DNA from: Wenzhouxiangella sediminis
Lineage (GTDB): Bacteria > Pseudomonadota > Gammaproteobacteria > Xanthomonadales > Wenzhouxiangellaceae
NCBI RefSeq assembly: GCF_003410055.1
Contig: NZ_QUZK01000005.1
Location: 25,660 to 89,659 of the forward strand
Length of the DNA stretch: 64,000 nt
Reading direction: 5' to 3'
The notes beneath the pieces are model-generated. The model made no database searches. It had not been told where the DNA came from and saw nothing but the letters and a program-made list of their open reading frames with translations. This document shows, one piece after another, positions 1-7,411 of this stretch. The position numbers and the translations under genes were made by a program. Numbering within the stretch: the stretch's first letter is position 1; each line of letters begins with the position of its first letter.

Positions 1-1980
1 AGCCTCGACGAACTCGAAGGCTGGCCGGAACGCGTGCGCACGATGCAGGCCAACTGGATCGGCAAGAGCGAGGGCGCCGAGATCGCCTTCGCCTGCGGGG
101 AAGAGACCATCAAGGTCTTCACCACCCGTCCCGACACGCTGATGGGCGCGACCTTCATGGCCGTGGCCGCCGAGCATCCGCTGGCGAAGAAGGCTGCCGA
201 GGGCAATCCCGAGCTGGCCGAGTTCATCGCCGAGTGCCAGAAGGGCGGCGTGTCGGAGGCCGACATCGCCGTGCAGGAAAAGAAGGGCATGGACACCGGC
301 CTCAAAGCGGTGCATCCGCTTACCGGCGACGAATTGCCGGTGTGGGTGGCCAACTACGTGCTGATGGCCTACGGCGAGGGGGCCATCATGGCCGTGCCCG
401 GCCACGACGAGCGCGATTTCGAGTTCGCCAACAAGTATGGCCTGCCGATACGACAGGTCATCAGCCTGCCCGAAGGGCGCGAGTACGACGACCGCCAGTG
501 GCATGACGACTATGCCGCCAGGGAAGGCCGGCTGGTCAACTCCGGTGCCTACGACGGTCTCGAGTGGTCGAAGGGATTCGACGCCATCGTCGCCGATCTC
601 GAAAAGCAGGGTGCGGGCCGCGCGCGCACGCAGTTCCGGCTGCGCGACTGGGGCATTTCGCGCCAGCGCTACTGGGGTTGTCCGATTCCGATCATCCACT
701 GCCCCGAGTGCGGCGACGTGCCGGTGCCCGACGAGGACCTGCCGGTCGTGCTGCCCGAAGAGCTCGTGCCGGACGGCTCGGGCAACCCGCTCAACCGCCA
801 CGCCGAGTTTCTCGAAACCGCCTGCCCGAAATGCGGTGCGGCGGCGAAGCGCGAGACCGACACCATGGACACCTTCGTCGACTCGTCCTGGTACTTCCTG
901 CGCTACACCTCGCCGGATAATCACGAGGCCATGGTCGACGAGCGCGCCGATGCCTGGATGCCGGTCGACCAGTACATCGGCGGCATCGAGCACGCCATCC
1001 TGCACCTGCTGTACGCGCGTTTCTGGACCAAGCTGATGCGCGACGAAGGCCTGATTTCGGTCGGCGAACCATTCAGGCGCCTGCTCACCCAGGGCATGGT
1101 GCTGGCCGAAACCTACTACCGCGAGGACGGCTCGGGCCGCAAGCAGTGGTTCAACCCGGCCGACGTCGAGGTCCAGCGCGACGGCAAGGGCGGAATCTTG
1201 AGCGCCGTGCTCGCCTCCGACGGGCAGCCCGTCGAGCCCGGCGGCATCGAGAAGATGGCCAAGTCCAAGAACAACGGCGTCGACCCGCAGGCCCTGGTCG
1301 ACACCTACGGCGCCGACACGGTGCGCCTGTTCTCGATGTTCGCCGCCCCGCCCGAGCAGTCGCTCGAGTGGTCCGAGGCCGGCGTCGAAGGAGCCTGGCG
1401 CTTCCTCAAGCGACTTCATGCCGGCGTGCAGGCGCACGTGGCCGCAGGCGCGGCTCCCGGAAAGCGACCCGAGGGCCTGGAAGGCGCTGCGCGCGAGCTG
1501 CGCACGCGCCTGCACGAGACCATCGGCAAGGTCGGCGACGACATGGGGCGCCGCCAGACTTTCAACACCGCGATCGCGGCGATCATGGAATTCTGCAACG
1601 AGCTGCAGCGCTTCGAGGCCGACGATGAACCCGCGCGGGCGCTCGTGCAGGAGGCCTGGGAATCGGTGGTCCGCCTGATCGCGCCGGTCACGCCGCACCT
1701 CGCCGAGTCGCTCTGGCGCGACCTCGGCCACGAAGGCTCGGTATTCGAGGCCGGCTGGCCCGAGGTCGACAAGACCGCGCTCGAGCGCGCCGCCGTCACC
1801 GTGGTCGTGCAGGTCAACGGCAAGGTCCGGGGCCGTGTCGACGTGGCGCCGGGCGCGGATCAGGACAGCGTCCAGGCCGCGGCCATGGCCGACGACAACG
1901 TCGCACGCCACGTCCAGGACAAGACCGTGCGCAAGGTCATCCTGGTTCCCGACAAGCTTCTCAACATCGTGGTCGGATGA
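1..1980 (+). CDS. leuS: Leucyl-tRNA synthetase, C-terminal part (5' end outside window)
   Basis: Class I aminoacyl-tRNA synthetase that charges tRNA-Leu in the cytoplasm. The reading frame is open from base 1, so the gene begins upstream; about 659 residues are present against roughly 860 in E. coli LeuRS, and the HIGH-motif end is missing. Visible parts are the CP1 editing domain ([14 protein letters not shown] near fragment residues 130-143), two CPxCG zinc-type pairs flanking the leucine-specific region, DSSWYFLRY, the KMSKS-equivalent KMAKSK at fragment residues 418-423, the anticodon-binding domain, and the C-terminal VQVNGKVRG motif. The stop overlaps the lptE start (ATGA). First gene of the leuS-lptE-holA-nadD chain. 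Confidence 0.97.
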   Translation, partial: SLDELEGWPERVRTMQANWIGKSEGAEIAFACGEETIKVFTTRPDTLMGATFMAVAAEHPLAKKAAEGNPELAEFIAECQKGGVSEADIAVQEKKGMDTGLKAVHPLTGDELPVWVANYVLMAYGEGAIMAVPGHDERDFEFANKYGLPIRQVISLPEGREYDDRQWHDDYAAREGRLVNSGAYDGLEWSKGFDAIVADLEKQGAGRARTQFRLRDWGISRQRYWGCPIPIIHCPECGDVPVPDEDLPVVLPEELVPDGSGNPLNRHAEFLETACPKCGAAAKRETDTMDTFVDSSWYFLRYTSPDNHEAMVDERADAWMPVDQYIGGIEHAILHLLYARFWTKLMRDEGLISVGEPFRRLLTQGMVLAETYYREDGSGRKQWFNPADVEVQRDGKGGILSAVLASDGQPVEPGGIEKMAKSKNNGVDPQALVDTYGADTVRLFSMFAAPPEQSLEWSEAGVEGAWRFLKRLHAGVQAHVAAGAAPGKRPEGLEGAARELRTRLHETIGKVGDDMGRRQTFNTAIAAIMEFCNELQRFEADDEPARALVQEAWESVVRLIAPVTPHLAESLWRDLGHEGSVFEAGWPEVDKTALERAAVTVVVQVNGKVRGRVDVAPGADQDSVQAAAMADDNVARHVQDKTVRKVILVPDKLLNIVVG

Positions 1981-2477
1981 TGTCTCGCACCGCCATCATC
2001 GTCCTCGCCGCCTGGCTGATCACCGCTTGCGGTTTCCAGTTGCGCGGCGAGGCGCGCCTGCCGGCCTACATGGATCGCACCTTCGTGGCCGTGGCCGACG
2101 ACAGCTCGGTGTTCGTGCGTGAACTGGGCCTGCTGCTGGAAGCCAACGGCATCACCGTCGTCGACGCGCCCGACCCGGAGTCGGCCACGCTGCGCATCGA
2201 CTCGCAGAACATGTGGCGCCAGCCGCTGTCGGTGACCGGGCAGGCGCGGGTGCGCGAGTTCCTGATCGTCTTCGAGGTCGACTGGCGACTCGAGAACGCC
2301 GCCGGCGAGGTCGCGCTCGAACGCGCCACGATCCGGCTCACGCGCGATTACAGCTTCGACGAGGGCGAGATTCTGGCCGCCCAGCGCGAGGAGGAATTCC
2401 TGCGCGACGATCTCGGCCGGGCCATGGCCGAGCAGCTCATCCGCCGACTGGAGGCGCTCAGCGGGGCCGGCTCGTGA
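1977..2477 (+). CDS. lptE: LPS-assembly lipoprotein LptE (RlpB)
   Basis: Outer-membrane lipoprotein that plugs the LptD barrel and helps deliver lipopolysaccharide to the cell surface. The 166-residue product starts with a lipoprotein signal peptide ending in a lipobox (LITAC, acylated Cys at residue 18), followed by the characteristic GFQLRG. The rest is a small alpha/beta domain of the expected length. The start is ambiguous between adjacent ATG codons at 1977 and 1980; the first overlaps the leuS stop. The 3' end overlaps the GTG start of holA. Position between leuS and holA is the usual gammaproteobacterial order. Confidence 0.93.
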   Translation: MMSRTAIIVLAAWLITACGFQLRGEARLPAYMDRTFVAVADDSSVFVRELGLLLEANGITVVDAPDPESATLRIDSQNMWRQPLSVTGQARVREFLIVFEVDWRLENAAGEVALERATIRLTRDYSFDEGEILAAQREEEFLRDDLGRAMAEQLIRRLEALSGAGS

Positions 2478-3493
2478 AGCTGTTCCCCGAGAAGCTGCCG
2501 CAGCGACTCCGGCAGGGCCTGGACAAGGTCTACCTGGTGGCCGGACAGGAACCCCTGCTGATCGAGGAAGCCTGCGATGCGATCCGCTCGGCTGCGCGCG
2601 AAGCCGACGTGTCCGAGCGGCTGGTGCTGGAGGCCGATGCCCGCTTCGACTGGGGCCAGCTCGGCAGCGCCACCGAAACGAATTCCCTGTTCGCAACCCA
2701 GCGTCTCGTCGAGGTCCGAATGCCCTCGGGCAAGCCCGGGCGCGAGGGCGGCGCAGTCCTGCGTGAGTGGGCGCAGGCCGCCAGCGACGACATCCTGCTG
2801 GTCAAGTGCGACGCCTGGGACATGGCCAGCGAGAAGACCGCCTGGGTGAAGGCCCTCGATTCGGCCGGCGTCTACGTCCCGTGCTGGAAGGTCAAGCCCC
2901 AGCGCCTGCCGCAGTGGATCGCCCAGCGCCTGTCCAGCCGCGGGATTCGCGCCGACCAGTCCGCCTGCCGTTTCCTGGCCGAGCGCCTGGAAGGCAACCT
3001 GCTGGCGGCCGCCCAGGAAATCGAGCGCCTGGTTCTGCTGTATCCCGGTGGCCAGGTCGGGCTGGAGGAAGTCCGCGCCGCCGTGGCCGACAGCGCGCGC
3101 TTCGACAGCTTCCGCCTGATCGAACTGGTCTTCGCCGGCCAGGCCGGCGCGGCCGTGCGCTGCATCCGCGGCTTGCGCGAGGCCGAAACCCCCATGCCCC
3201 TGATCGTCGGTGCGCTGGCGCGCGAGCTCCAGACCATCGGCAACTTCCAGATGCTGGCGCGCACGCACCCGGCCGCCCAGGCCTTCAAGATGCTGGGCAT
3301 CTGGAAGAGCCGGCAGCAGCCGGTGGCCGACGCCGCCCGGCGGCTTTCGCCGGAGGTGGTGCGCCGGACGCTTGCCCAACTTTCCGATCTCGACCAGCTG
3401 TCGAAGTCCAGCGGCCGCGAGATGTTCTGGCTCAGGCTCGAGCGCCTGTGCGTGGCCCTGGCCACCAACCGTCCGGAATACTGCGCGGCATGA
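2474..3493 (+). CDS. holA: DNA polymerase III delta subunit
   Basis: Clamp-loader subunit that opens the beta sliding clamp for the replisome. The open frame extends further upstream, but homology begins at a GTG at 2474 (V-K-L-F-P-E-K-L), which overlaps the lptE stop as GTGA and gives a 339-residue protein, close to the E. coli length. Recognisable family features are the N-terminal YLVAGQEPLLIEEACDAIR segment and the helical C-terminal domain with an LxDLDQLSKSSG-like stretch. The stop overlaps the ATG of nadD, so translation of lptE, holA and nadD is probably coupled. Confidence 0.93.
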   Translation: MKLFPEKLPQRLRQGLDKVYLVAGQEPLLIEEACDAIRSAAREADVSERLVLEADARFDWGQLGSATETNSLFATQRLVEVRMPSGKPGREGGAVLREWAQAASDDILLVKCDAWDMASEKTAWVKALDSAGVYVPCWKVKPQRLPQWIAQRLSSRGIRADQSACRFLAERLEGNLLAAAQEIERLVLLYPGGQVGLEEVRAAVADSARFDSFRLIELVFAGQAGAAVRCIRGLREAETPMPLIVGALARELQTIGNFQMLARTHPAAQAFKMLGIWKSRQQPVADAARRLSPEVVRRTLAQLSDLDQLSKSSGREMFWLRLERLCVALATNRPEYCAA

Positions 3494-4125
3494 ATCGCGC
3501 GACGGTCATTTTCGGGGGGACTTTCGACCCGGTGCACTACGGGCACCTGCGCGCCGCATCCGAGGTGTCGGAGAAGCTGGCCGCCGACGACTTCCGTCTC
3601 CTGCCCGCAGGCAATCCGCCGCACCGAGACCACACCGGGGCCGAGGCCTACCATCGCCTGGCCATGCTGGAACTGGCACTGGCGCCCTATCCGGACCTGA
3701 CGGTCGACGAACGGGAGGTGCGCCGCGGCGGACCCTCCTACATGGTCGAGACCCTGGCGTCGATCCGACGGGAGGTGGGCTCCCGGCCGGTGATCCTCTG
3801 CCTGGGCCAGGATGCGGCCAATCAGCTCAGCGGCTGGCACCGTTGGCGGGAGTTGCTGGAGCTGGCGCACCTGGTGGTGATGAAACGCCCGCGCAGCCGG
3901 CCGAAATACACCGGCGAGGTGGCCGAGGTGCTCGGCGAGCGGCGTGTGCGCAGGCCCAGCCAGTTGATGGAGTCCGGGGCCGGGCGCGTCTGCTACCTGG
4001 GCGTGACCCAGCTGGCCATTTCGTCGACCGACATTCGCGGCCAGCTCGCCGACGGACGCGACCCGAGATTCCTCCTGCCCTCGACCGTGCTGGCCTACAT
4101 CCGAAAGCACGGCCTCTATCACTGA
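3490..4125 (+). CDS. nadD: Nicotinate-nucleotide adenylyltransferase
   Basis: Converts nicotinate mononucleotide plus ATP to deamido-NAD in the NAD biosynthesis pathway. The 211-residue product has the nucleotidyltransferase signature GGTFDPVHYGHLR near its N terminus (the HxGH motif reads HYGH) and the C-terminal ISSTDIR motif, both diagnostic for NadD. The chosen ATG at 3490 overlaps the holA stop, and the GGTFDP motif follows directly. Eighty bases without a gene separate it from rsfS, where a promoter is likely. Confidence 0.96.
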   Translation: MNRATVIFGGTFDPVHYGHLRAASEVSEKLAADDFRLLPAGNPPHRDHTGAEAYHRLAMLELALAPYPDLTVDEREVRRGGPSYMVETLASIRREVGSRPVILCLGQDAANQLSGWHRWRELLELAHLVVMKRPRSRPKYTGEVAEVLGERRVRRPSQLMESGAGRVCYLGVTQLAISSTDIRGQLADGRDPRFLLPSTVLAYIRKHGLYH

Positions 4126-4159
4126 GATCGCGGACTCATCGAGGTCGGCGACGCATATG

Positions 4160-4188
4160 GTGAACTCGGCGCGGACAAGGCGTAAAAT
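4160..4188 (+). promoter_or_regulatory. Possible sigma70 promoter for rsfS
   Basis: A TAAAAT hexamer at 4183-4188 resembles a -10 box. A weak -35-like GTGAAC lies at 4160-4165, 17 bp away. It lies in the only gene-free gap between nadD and rsfS, 18 bases before the rsfS ATG, so the 5' leader would be short. The -10 is convincing and the -35 is poor. Confidence 0.35.
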
Positions 4189-4205
4189 ACGCCCCGTGTT
4201 CAATC

Positions 4206-4580
4206 ATGGATGAATCGTTGAGCGAAAAGGAACTGCTCGACCCGCAGGAACTGCGGGATCTCGCCGTCGCCGTCCTGGAGGACGCCAAGGCCCAGGACAT
4301 CCAGGTCATCGATCTGTCCGAGCGCAGCAGCTTTGCCGACTACATGGTGATCGCCTCGGGCACTTCGTCCCGCCAGGTCAAGGCCATGGCCGACCGGCTG
4401 GTTCAGCGCGCCAAGGCGCGCGGCATCAAGCCGCTGGGCGTGGAAGGGGCCGAGGATGCCGAGTGGGTGCTGGTCGACCTGGCCGACGTCATCGTTCACG
4501 TCATGCAGCCCCGCACGCGCGCCTTCTACAACCTCGAGAAACTCTGGTCGGCGCCGCCGGCCACGCGCGCCCAGGCCTGA
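4206..4580 (+). CDS. rsfS: Ribosomal silencing factor RsfS (Iojap family)
   Basis: Binds ribosomal protein L14 on the free large subunit and blocks subunit joining when nutrients are scarce. The 124-residue product shows the conserved family core: DIQVIDLSERSSFADYMVIASGTSSRQVKAMAD in two adjoining pieces, then the GVEGAEDAEWVLVDLADVIVHVM strand region. It is followed by rlmH, as in most proteobacteria. The start is an ATG with no overlap upstream, consistent with a new transcription unit. Confidence 0.95.
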   Translation: MDESLSEKELLDPQELRDLAVAVLEDAKAQDIQVIDLSERSSFADYMVIASGTSSRQVKAMADRLVQRAKARGIKPLGVEGAEDAEWVLVDLADVIVHVMQPRTRAFYNLEKLWSAPPATRAQA

Positions 4581-4596
4581 GCGCGGACGGCTTGTC

Positions 4597-5058
4597 GTGG
4601 AACTGGTGGTCGCCGGCGTGGGTACACGCATGCCCGCCTGGGTGGCCGAAGGCTGGCAGACCTATGCCCGTCGGATGCCGCCCCACGCGCCGCTGCGTCT
4701 CGTAGAGGTGCCCGTCGCCGGCAAGGCCGGAGCCGGACGCGAGTCCGCCCTGGAGGCCGAGCGCCTGATCGGCAAGCTGCCCGAGCGCGCCCGTATCGTC
4801 GCCCTGGAGATCACCGCCCGTCCCTGGACGACGGAGAAGCTCGCTTCCCGGCTGGAAAACTGGCAACTGGAAGGCGAGCCGGTGTGGTTCCTCATCGGCG
4901 GCGCCAACGGCCTGGACCCGCAGCTGCTGGCTCGCGCCCACGAGCGCTGGTCCCTGGGGCCGGCCACGCTGCCCCACATGCTCGTGCGCGTGCTGGTGGC
5001 CGAACAACTCTACCGGGCGCACACGATCCTGTCCGGCCATCCCTACCACCGGGCCTGA
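4597..5058 (+). CDS. rlmH: 23S rRNA pseudouridine-1915 N3-methyltransferase RlmH
   Basis: SPOUT-family methyltransferase that modifies pseudouridine 1915 of 23S rRNA. The longer open frame begins upstream, but homology starts at a GTG at 4597 (V-E-L-V-V-A-G-V-G-T-R-M-P), giving 153 residues against 155 in E. coli. The knotted SAM-binding C terminus is clear: FLIGGANGLDP, WSLGPATLPHMLVRVLVAEQ, and the terminal HPYHR that ends nearly all RlmH proteins. It lies 16 bp after rsfS, so the two are probably cotranscribed. Confidence 0.94.
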   Translation: MELVVAGVGTRMPAWVAEGWQTYARRMPPHAPLRLVEVPVAGKAGAGRESALEAERLIGKLPERARIVALEITARPWTTEKLASRLENWQLEGEPVWFLIGGANGLDPQLLARAHERWSLGPATLPHMLVRVLVAEQLYRAHTILSGHPYHRA

Positions 5059-5070
5059 ACGGATTCAGGC
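5053..5070 (+). terminator. Small hairpin at the rlmH stop
   Basis: Seven-base-pair stem GCCTGAA / TTCAGGC with loop CGGA. It overlaps the rlmH stop codon. No run of T follows, so a Rho-independent terminator is doubtful and a processing or decay hairpin is equally possible. Confidence 0.25.
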
Positions 5071-5092
5071 TTCCGGTCCTGGAGGCTTCGAA

Positions 5093-5171
5093 GTCGTCCC
5101 GGTCCGGGAGGCTTTGCTTCAGTTCGACGCGGTGGCGAGGCCTTCAGCAAAGCCTCCCGGACCGGGACGAC
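5093..5171. repeat. Perfect 26-bp inverted repeat between rlmH and maf
   Basis: The left arm at 5093-5118 and the right arm at 5146-5171 are exact reverse complements over 26 bases, separated by a 27-base loop. The arms begin GTCGTCCCGGTCCGGGAGG and end AGGCTTTGCT (left-arm strand). The stem could form a very stable cruciform or RNA hairpin between two housekeeping genes. No T-tract follows. It looks like a REP/BIME-type or MITE-derived element, but I see no second copy in the window. Confidence 0.85.
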
Positions 5172-5238
5172 GGGGCGTGCAGTCGTCATCTTCCATTGCT
5201 TGCGCAATCGCGCCCCCACGGACAATCCTGCGAACCAA

Positions 5239-5266
5239 CGAACGAATGAACGAATGAACGAACGAA
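5239..5266 (+). repeat. YGAA tetranucleotide repeat (7 units) spanning the maf start codon
   Basis: Seven tandem four-base units of the form CGAA or TGAA cover 5239-5266. The two TGAA units after an A create ATG codons at 5246 and 5254, in different reading frames; only 5254 is in frame with maf. A gain or loss of one unit would change which ATG is used. Confidence 0.8.
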
Positions 5267-5835
5267 CCCGCCTCATCCTCGCCTCCGCCTCGCCTCGCCG
5301 CCGCGATCTCCTGTCGCTGTTCGACCTGGCCTTCGATGTCGAGCCGGCCCATATCGACGAATCGGTTCGCGCCGGCGAAGCCGCCGAGGCCTACGTGCGT
5401 CGGGTGGCGCGGGAGAAGGCGCTGGCCATCCATGCCCGGTGCGAGGGACGGTTCGTGCTCGGTTCCGACACCGCCGTGGTGCTGGGCGACGAGAGCCTCG
5501 GCAAGCCCGGGGATGACGAGCAAGCGCGCCAAATGCTCCGTCGTCTCTCGGATCGTGAGCATCACGTGCTGTCGTCGGTCGCCCTGGTGGATCCGGATGG
5601 CGCGGTCAGTGAACGGCTGAGCGTGACCCGGGTCGAATTCGCCGAGCTGCCGGCCGCCTGGATCGATCGCTATATCGCTTCCGGCGAGCCGCACGACAAG
5701 GCCGGCGCCTACGGCATCCAGGGCGCGGCCGGCATCTGGGTGCGTTCGCTGACGGGCAGCTACACCGGCGTGGTCGGGCTGCCGCTGTTCGAAACCGGCG
5801 AGCTGCTCGGCGAGGCCGGTCTGGTCGAGCGGTAG
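5254..5835 (+). CDS. maf: Maf family nucleotide pyrophosphatase (YhdE type)
   Basis: House-cleaning nucleoside triphosphate pyrophosphatase; the YhdE branch acts on dTTP, UTP and modified pyrimidine nucleotides. The 193-residue product starts at the family signature (M-N-E-R-T-R-L-I-L-A-S-A-S-P-R-R) and has the GSDTAVV acidic motif, the GKPGDDEQARQMLRRLS segment and the AGAYGIQG / GSYTGVVGLPLFET C-terminal blocks. ATG 5254 is chosen because homology starts there; an 18-residue in-frame extension upstream is repeat-derived and unlikely to be real. Position before rng is typical. Confidence 0.93.
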   Translation: MNERTRLILASASPRRRDLLSLFDLAFDVEPAHIDESVRAGEAAEAYVRRVAREKALAIHARCEGRFVLGSDTAVVLGDESLGKPGDDEQARQMLRRLSDREHHVLSSVALVDPDGAVSERLSVTRVEFAELPAAWIDRYIASGEPHDKAGAYGIQGAAGIWVRSLTGSYTGVVGLPLFETGELLGEAGLVER

Positions 5836-5859
5836 CGCGGTTCATGCCCGGGTCTTGCG

Positions 5860-5879
5860 CGCTCCGCCGGCACGGAGCG
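5860..5879 (+). other. Hairpin in the maf-rng spacer
   Basis: Seven-base-pair GC-rich stem (CGCTCCG / CGGAGCG) with a six-base loop CCGGCA. It lies 24 bases after the maf stop and 48 before the rng start. There is no following T-run, so it could be a weak terminator or a 5'-leader structure of rng mRNA. RNase E/G messages are often controlled through leader structure, but nothing here proves that. Confidence 0.25.
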
Positions 5880-5927
5880 GGTGATACTCTTGCCGAATAC
5901 TGATTCTCCCAGGCGGACTGTGCGGCC

Positions 5928-7400
5928 GTGAGCGACGAAATCCTGATCAATGTATCGCCGACCGAACGGCGGGTGGCGGTGGTCGAAAGCGGCCTGCTGC
6001 AGGAGCTCTACCTGGAGCGCAGCGGCGAGTCCAGCTACGTCGGCAACATCTACATGGGCCGCATCGAGCGGGTGCTGCCGGGCATGCAGGCGGCGTTCGT
6101 CAACATCGGCCTGGAGCGAACCGCCTTCCTGCACGCCGCCGATATCCTGCCGCGCCAGCCCGAGCTGGACGAAAACGGCGAGTCGCGGCCCGTTCCCTCG
6201 ATCACCGAGCTCGTCAGCCAGGGGCAGAAACTCCTGGTGCAGGTGGTCAAGGATCCCCTGGGCACCAAAGGCGCACGCCTGACGACCCAGTTGAGCATTC
6301 CTTCGCGCTACCTGGTGCTCCTTCCCGGCATCAAGAGCCTGGGTGTTTCGGTTCGTATCGAACTCGATGCCGAGCGCGAGCGCCTGCGCGGCATGCTGCG
6401 CGAGCTCACCGGCGAGGAGCCGGAGCACGGGTTCATCATTCGCACCAACGCCGAGGGAATCGAGACCGACGCCCTGGCGCGCGACCTCAAGTACCTGCGC
6501 CGCCTGTGGCCGCGCATCGAGGCGGATGCCGAACAGGCGACGGCCGGGCAGCTGGTCTACGAGGATCTCTCCCTTCCGTATCGATCGCTGAGAGATCTCA
6601 TGCACGCCGGTATCGAGAAGGTGCGTATCGACGAGCAGGAGACCTTTCAGCGGGCAGTGCGCTTCGCCGGAGAATTCTTCCCCGAATGGGCCGAGCGCAT
6701 CGAGTTCTACGACGGCGACGGGCCGTTGTTCGATCTCTACGGCGTTGAGACCGAGATCGAGCGGGCGCTCGACCGCAGTACACCGCTGAAGTCCGGCGGC
6801 CACCTGACCATCGACCAGACCGAGGCGATGACCACCGTCGACGTCAACACGGGTTCCTACCTGGGCTACCGAAACCTCGAGGAGACGATCTTCAAGACCA
6901 ACCTCGAGGCGGCCCAGGCCATCGCCCGCCAGCTCAGGCTGCGCAATCTCGGCGGGATCATCATCATCGACTTCATCGACATGACCGAGGACGATCACAA
7001 GCGCCAGGTGCTCAGGACCCTGCAGCGGGCGCTGGCCCGCGACCATGCGCGCACGACCGTCTCGGAGATCTCGCCGCTCGGCCTGGTGGAGATGACCCGC
7101 AAGCGCACCACCGAGAGTCTCGAGCATCGCCTGTGCGAATCCTGCCCGGCCTGTGACGGCCGCGGCCGGGTCAAGAGCGTCGACACGGTCTGCTCCGAGA
7201 TCTTCCGCGAGATCATGCGCGCCGTTCGGCAGTTCGAAACCGGGCAGATGCGCGTCATGGCCTGCCCGCAAGTGGTCGATCGCATGCTCGAGGAACACCA
7301 TCGCTCGATTGCCGAACTGACCGAGCAGCTGGGAACGAGCATCCATTTCCAGCCCGAAGACCAATACGATCAGGAACAGTTCGACGTGGTCCTGCTTTGA
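5928..7400 (+). CDS. rng: Ribonuclease G
   Basis: Endoribonuclease that matures the 5' end of 16S rRNA and helps degrade some mRNAs. The 490-residue product matches E. coli RNase G (489 residues) in length and order: an N-terminal S1-like region with GNIYMGRIERVLPGMQAAFVN in pieces, the DNase I-like catalytic part with the metal-binding TVDVNTGSYLG and IIIDFIDM motifs, and the zinc-link CPxCxGxG (CPACDGRG). It lacks the long C-terminal scaffold of RNase E. The GTG start at 5928 is preceded by an AGGCGGA Shine-Dalgarno-like stretch. Confidence 0.95.
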   Translation: MSDEILINVSPTERRVAVVESGLLQELYLERSGESSYVGNIYMGRIERVLPGMQAAFVNIGLERTAFLHAADILPRQPELDENGESRPVPSITELVSQGQKLLVQVVKDPLGTKGARLTTQLSIPSRYLVLLPGIKSLGVSVRIELDAERERLRGMLRELTGEEPEHGFIIRTNAEGIETDALARDLKYLRRLWPRIEADAEQATAGQLVYEDLSLPYRSLRDLMHAGIEKVRIDEQETFQRAVRFAGEFFPEWAERIEFYDGDGPLFDLYGVETEIERALDRSTPLKSGGHLTIDQTEAMTTVDVNTGSYLGYRNLEETIFKTNLEAAQAIARQLRLRNLGGIIIIDFIDMTEDDHKRQVLRTLQRALARDHARTTVSEISPLGLVEMTRKRTTESLEHRLCESCPACDGRGRVKSVDTVCSEIFREIMRAVRQFETGQMRVMACPQVVDRMLEEHHRSIAELTEQLGTSIHFQPEDQYDQEQFDVVLL

Positions 7401-7411
7401 GCGAGAGCCGC

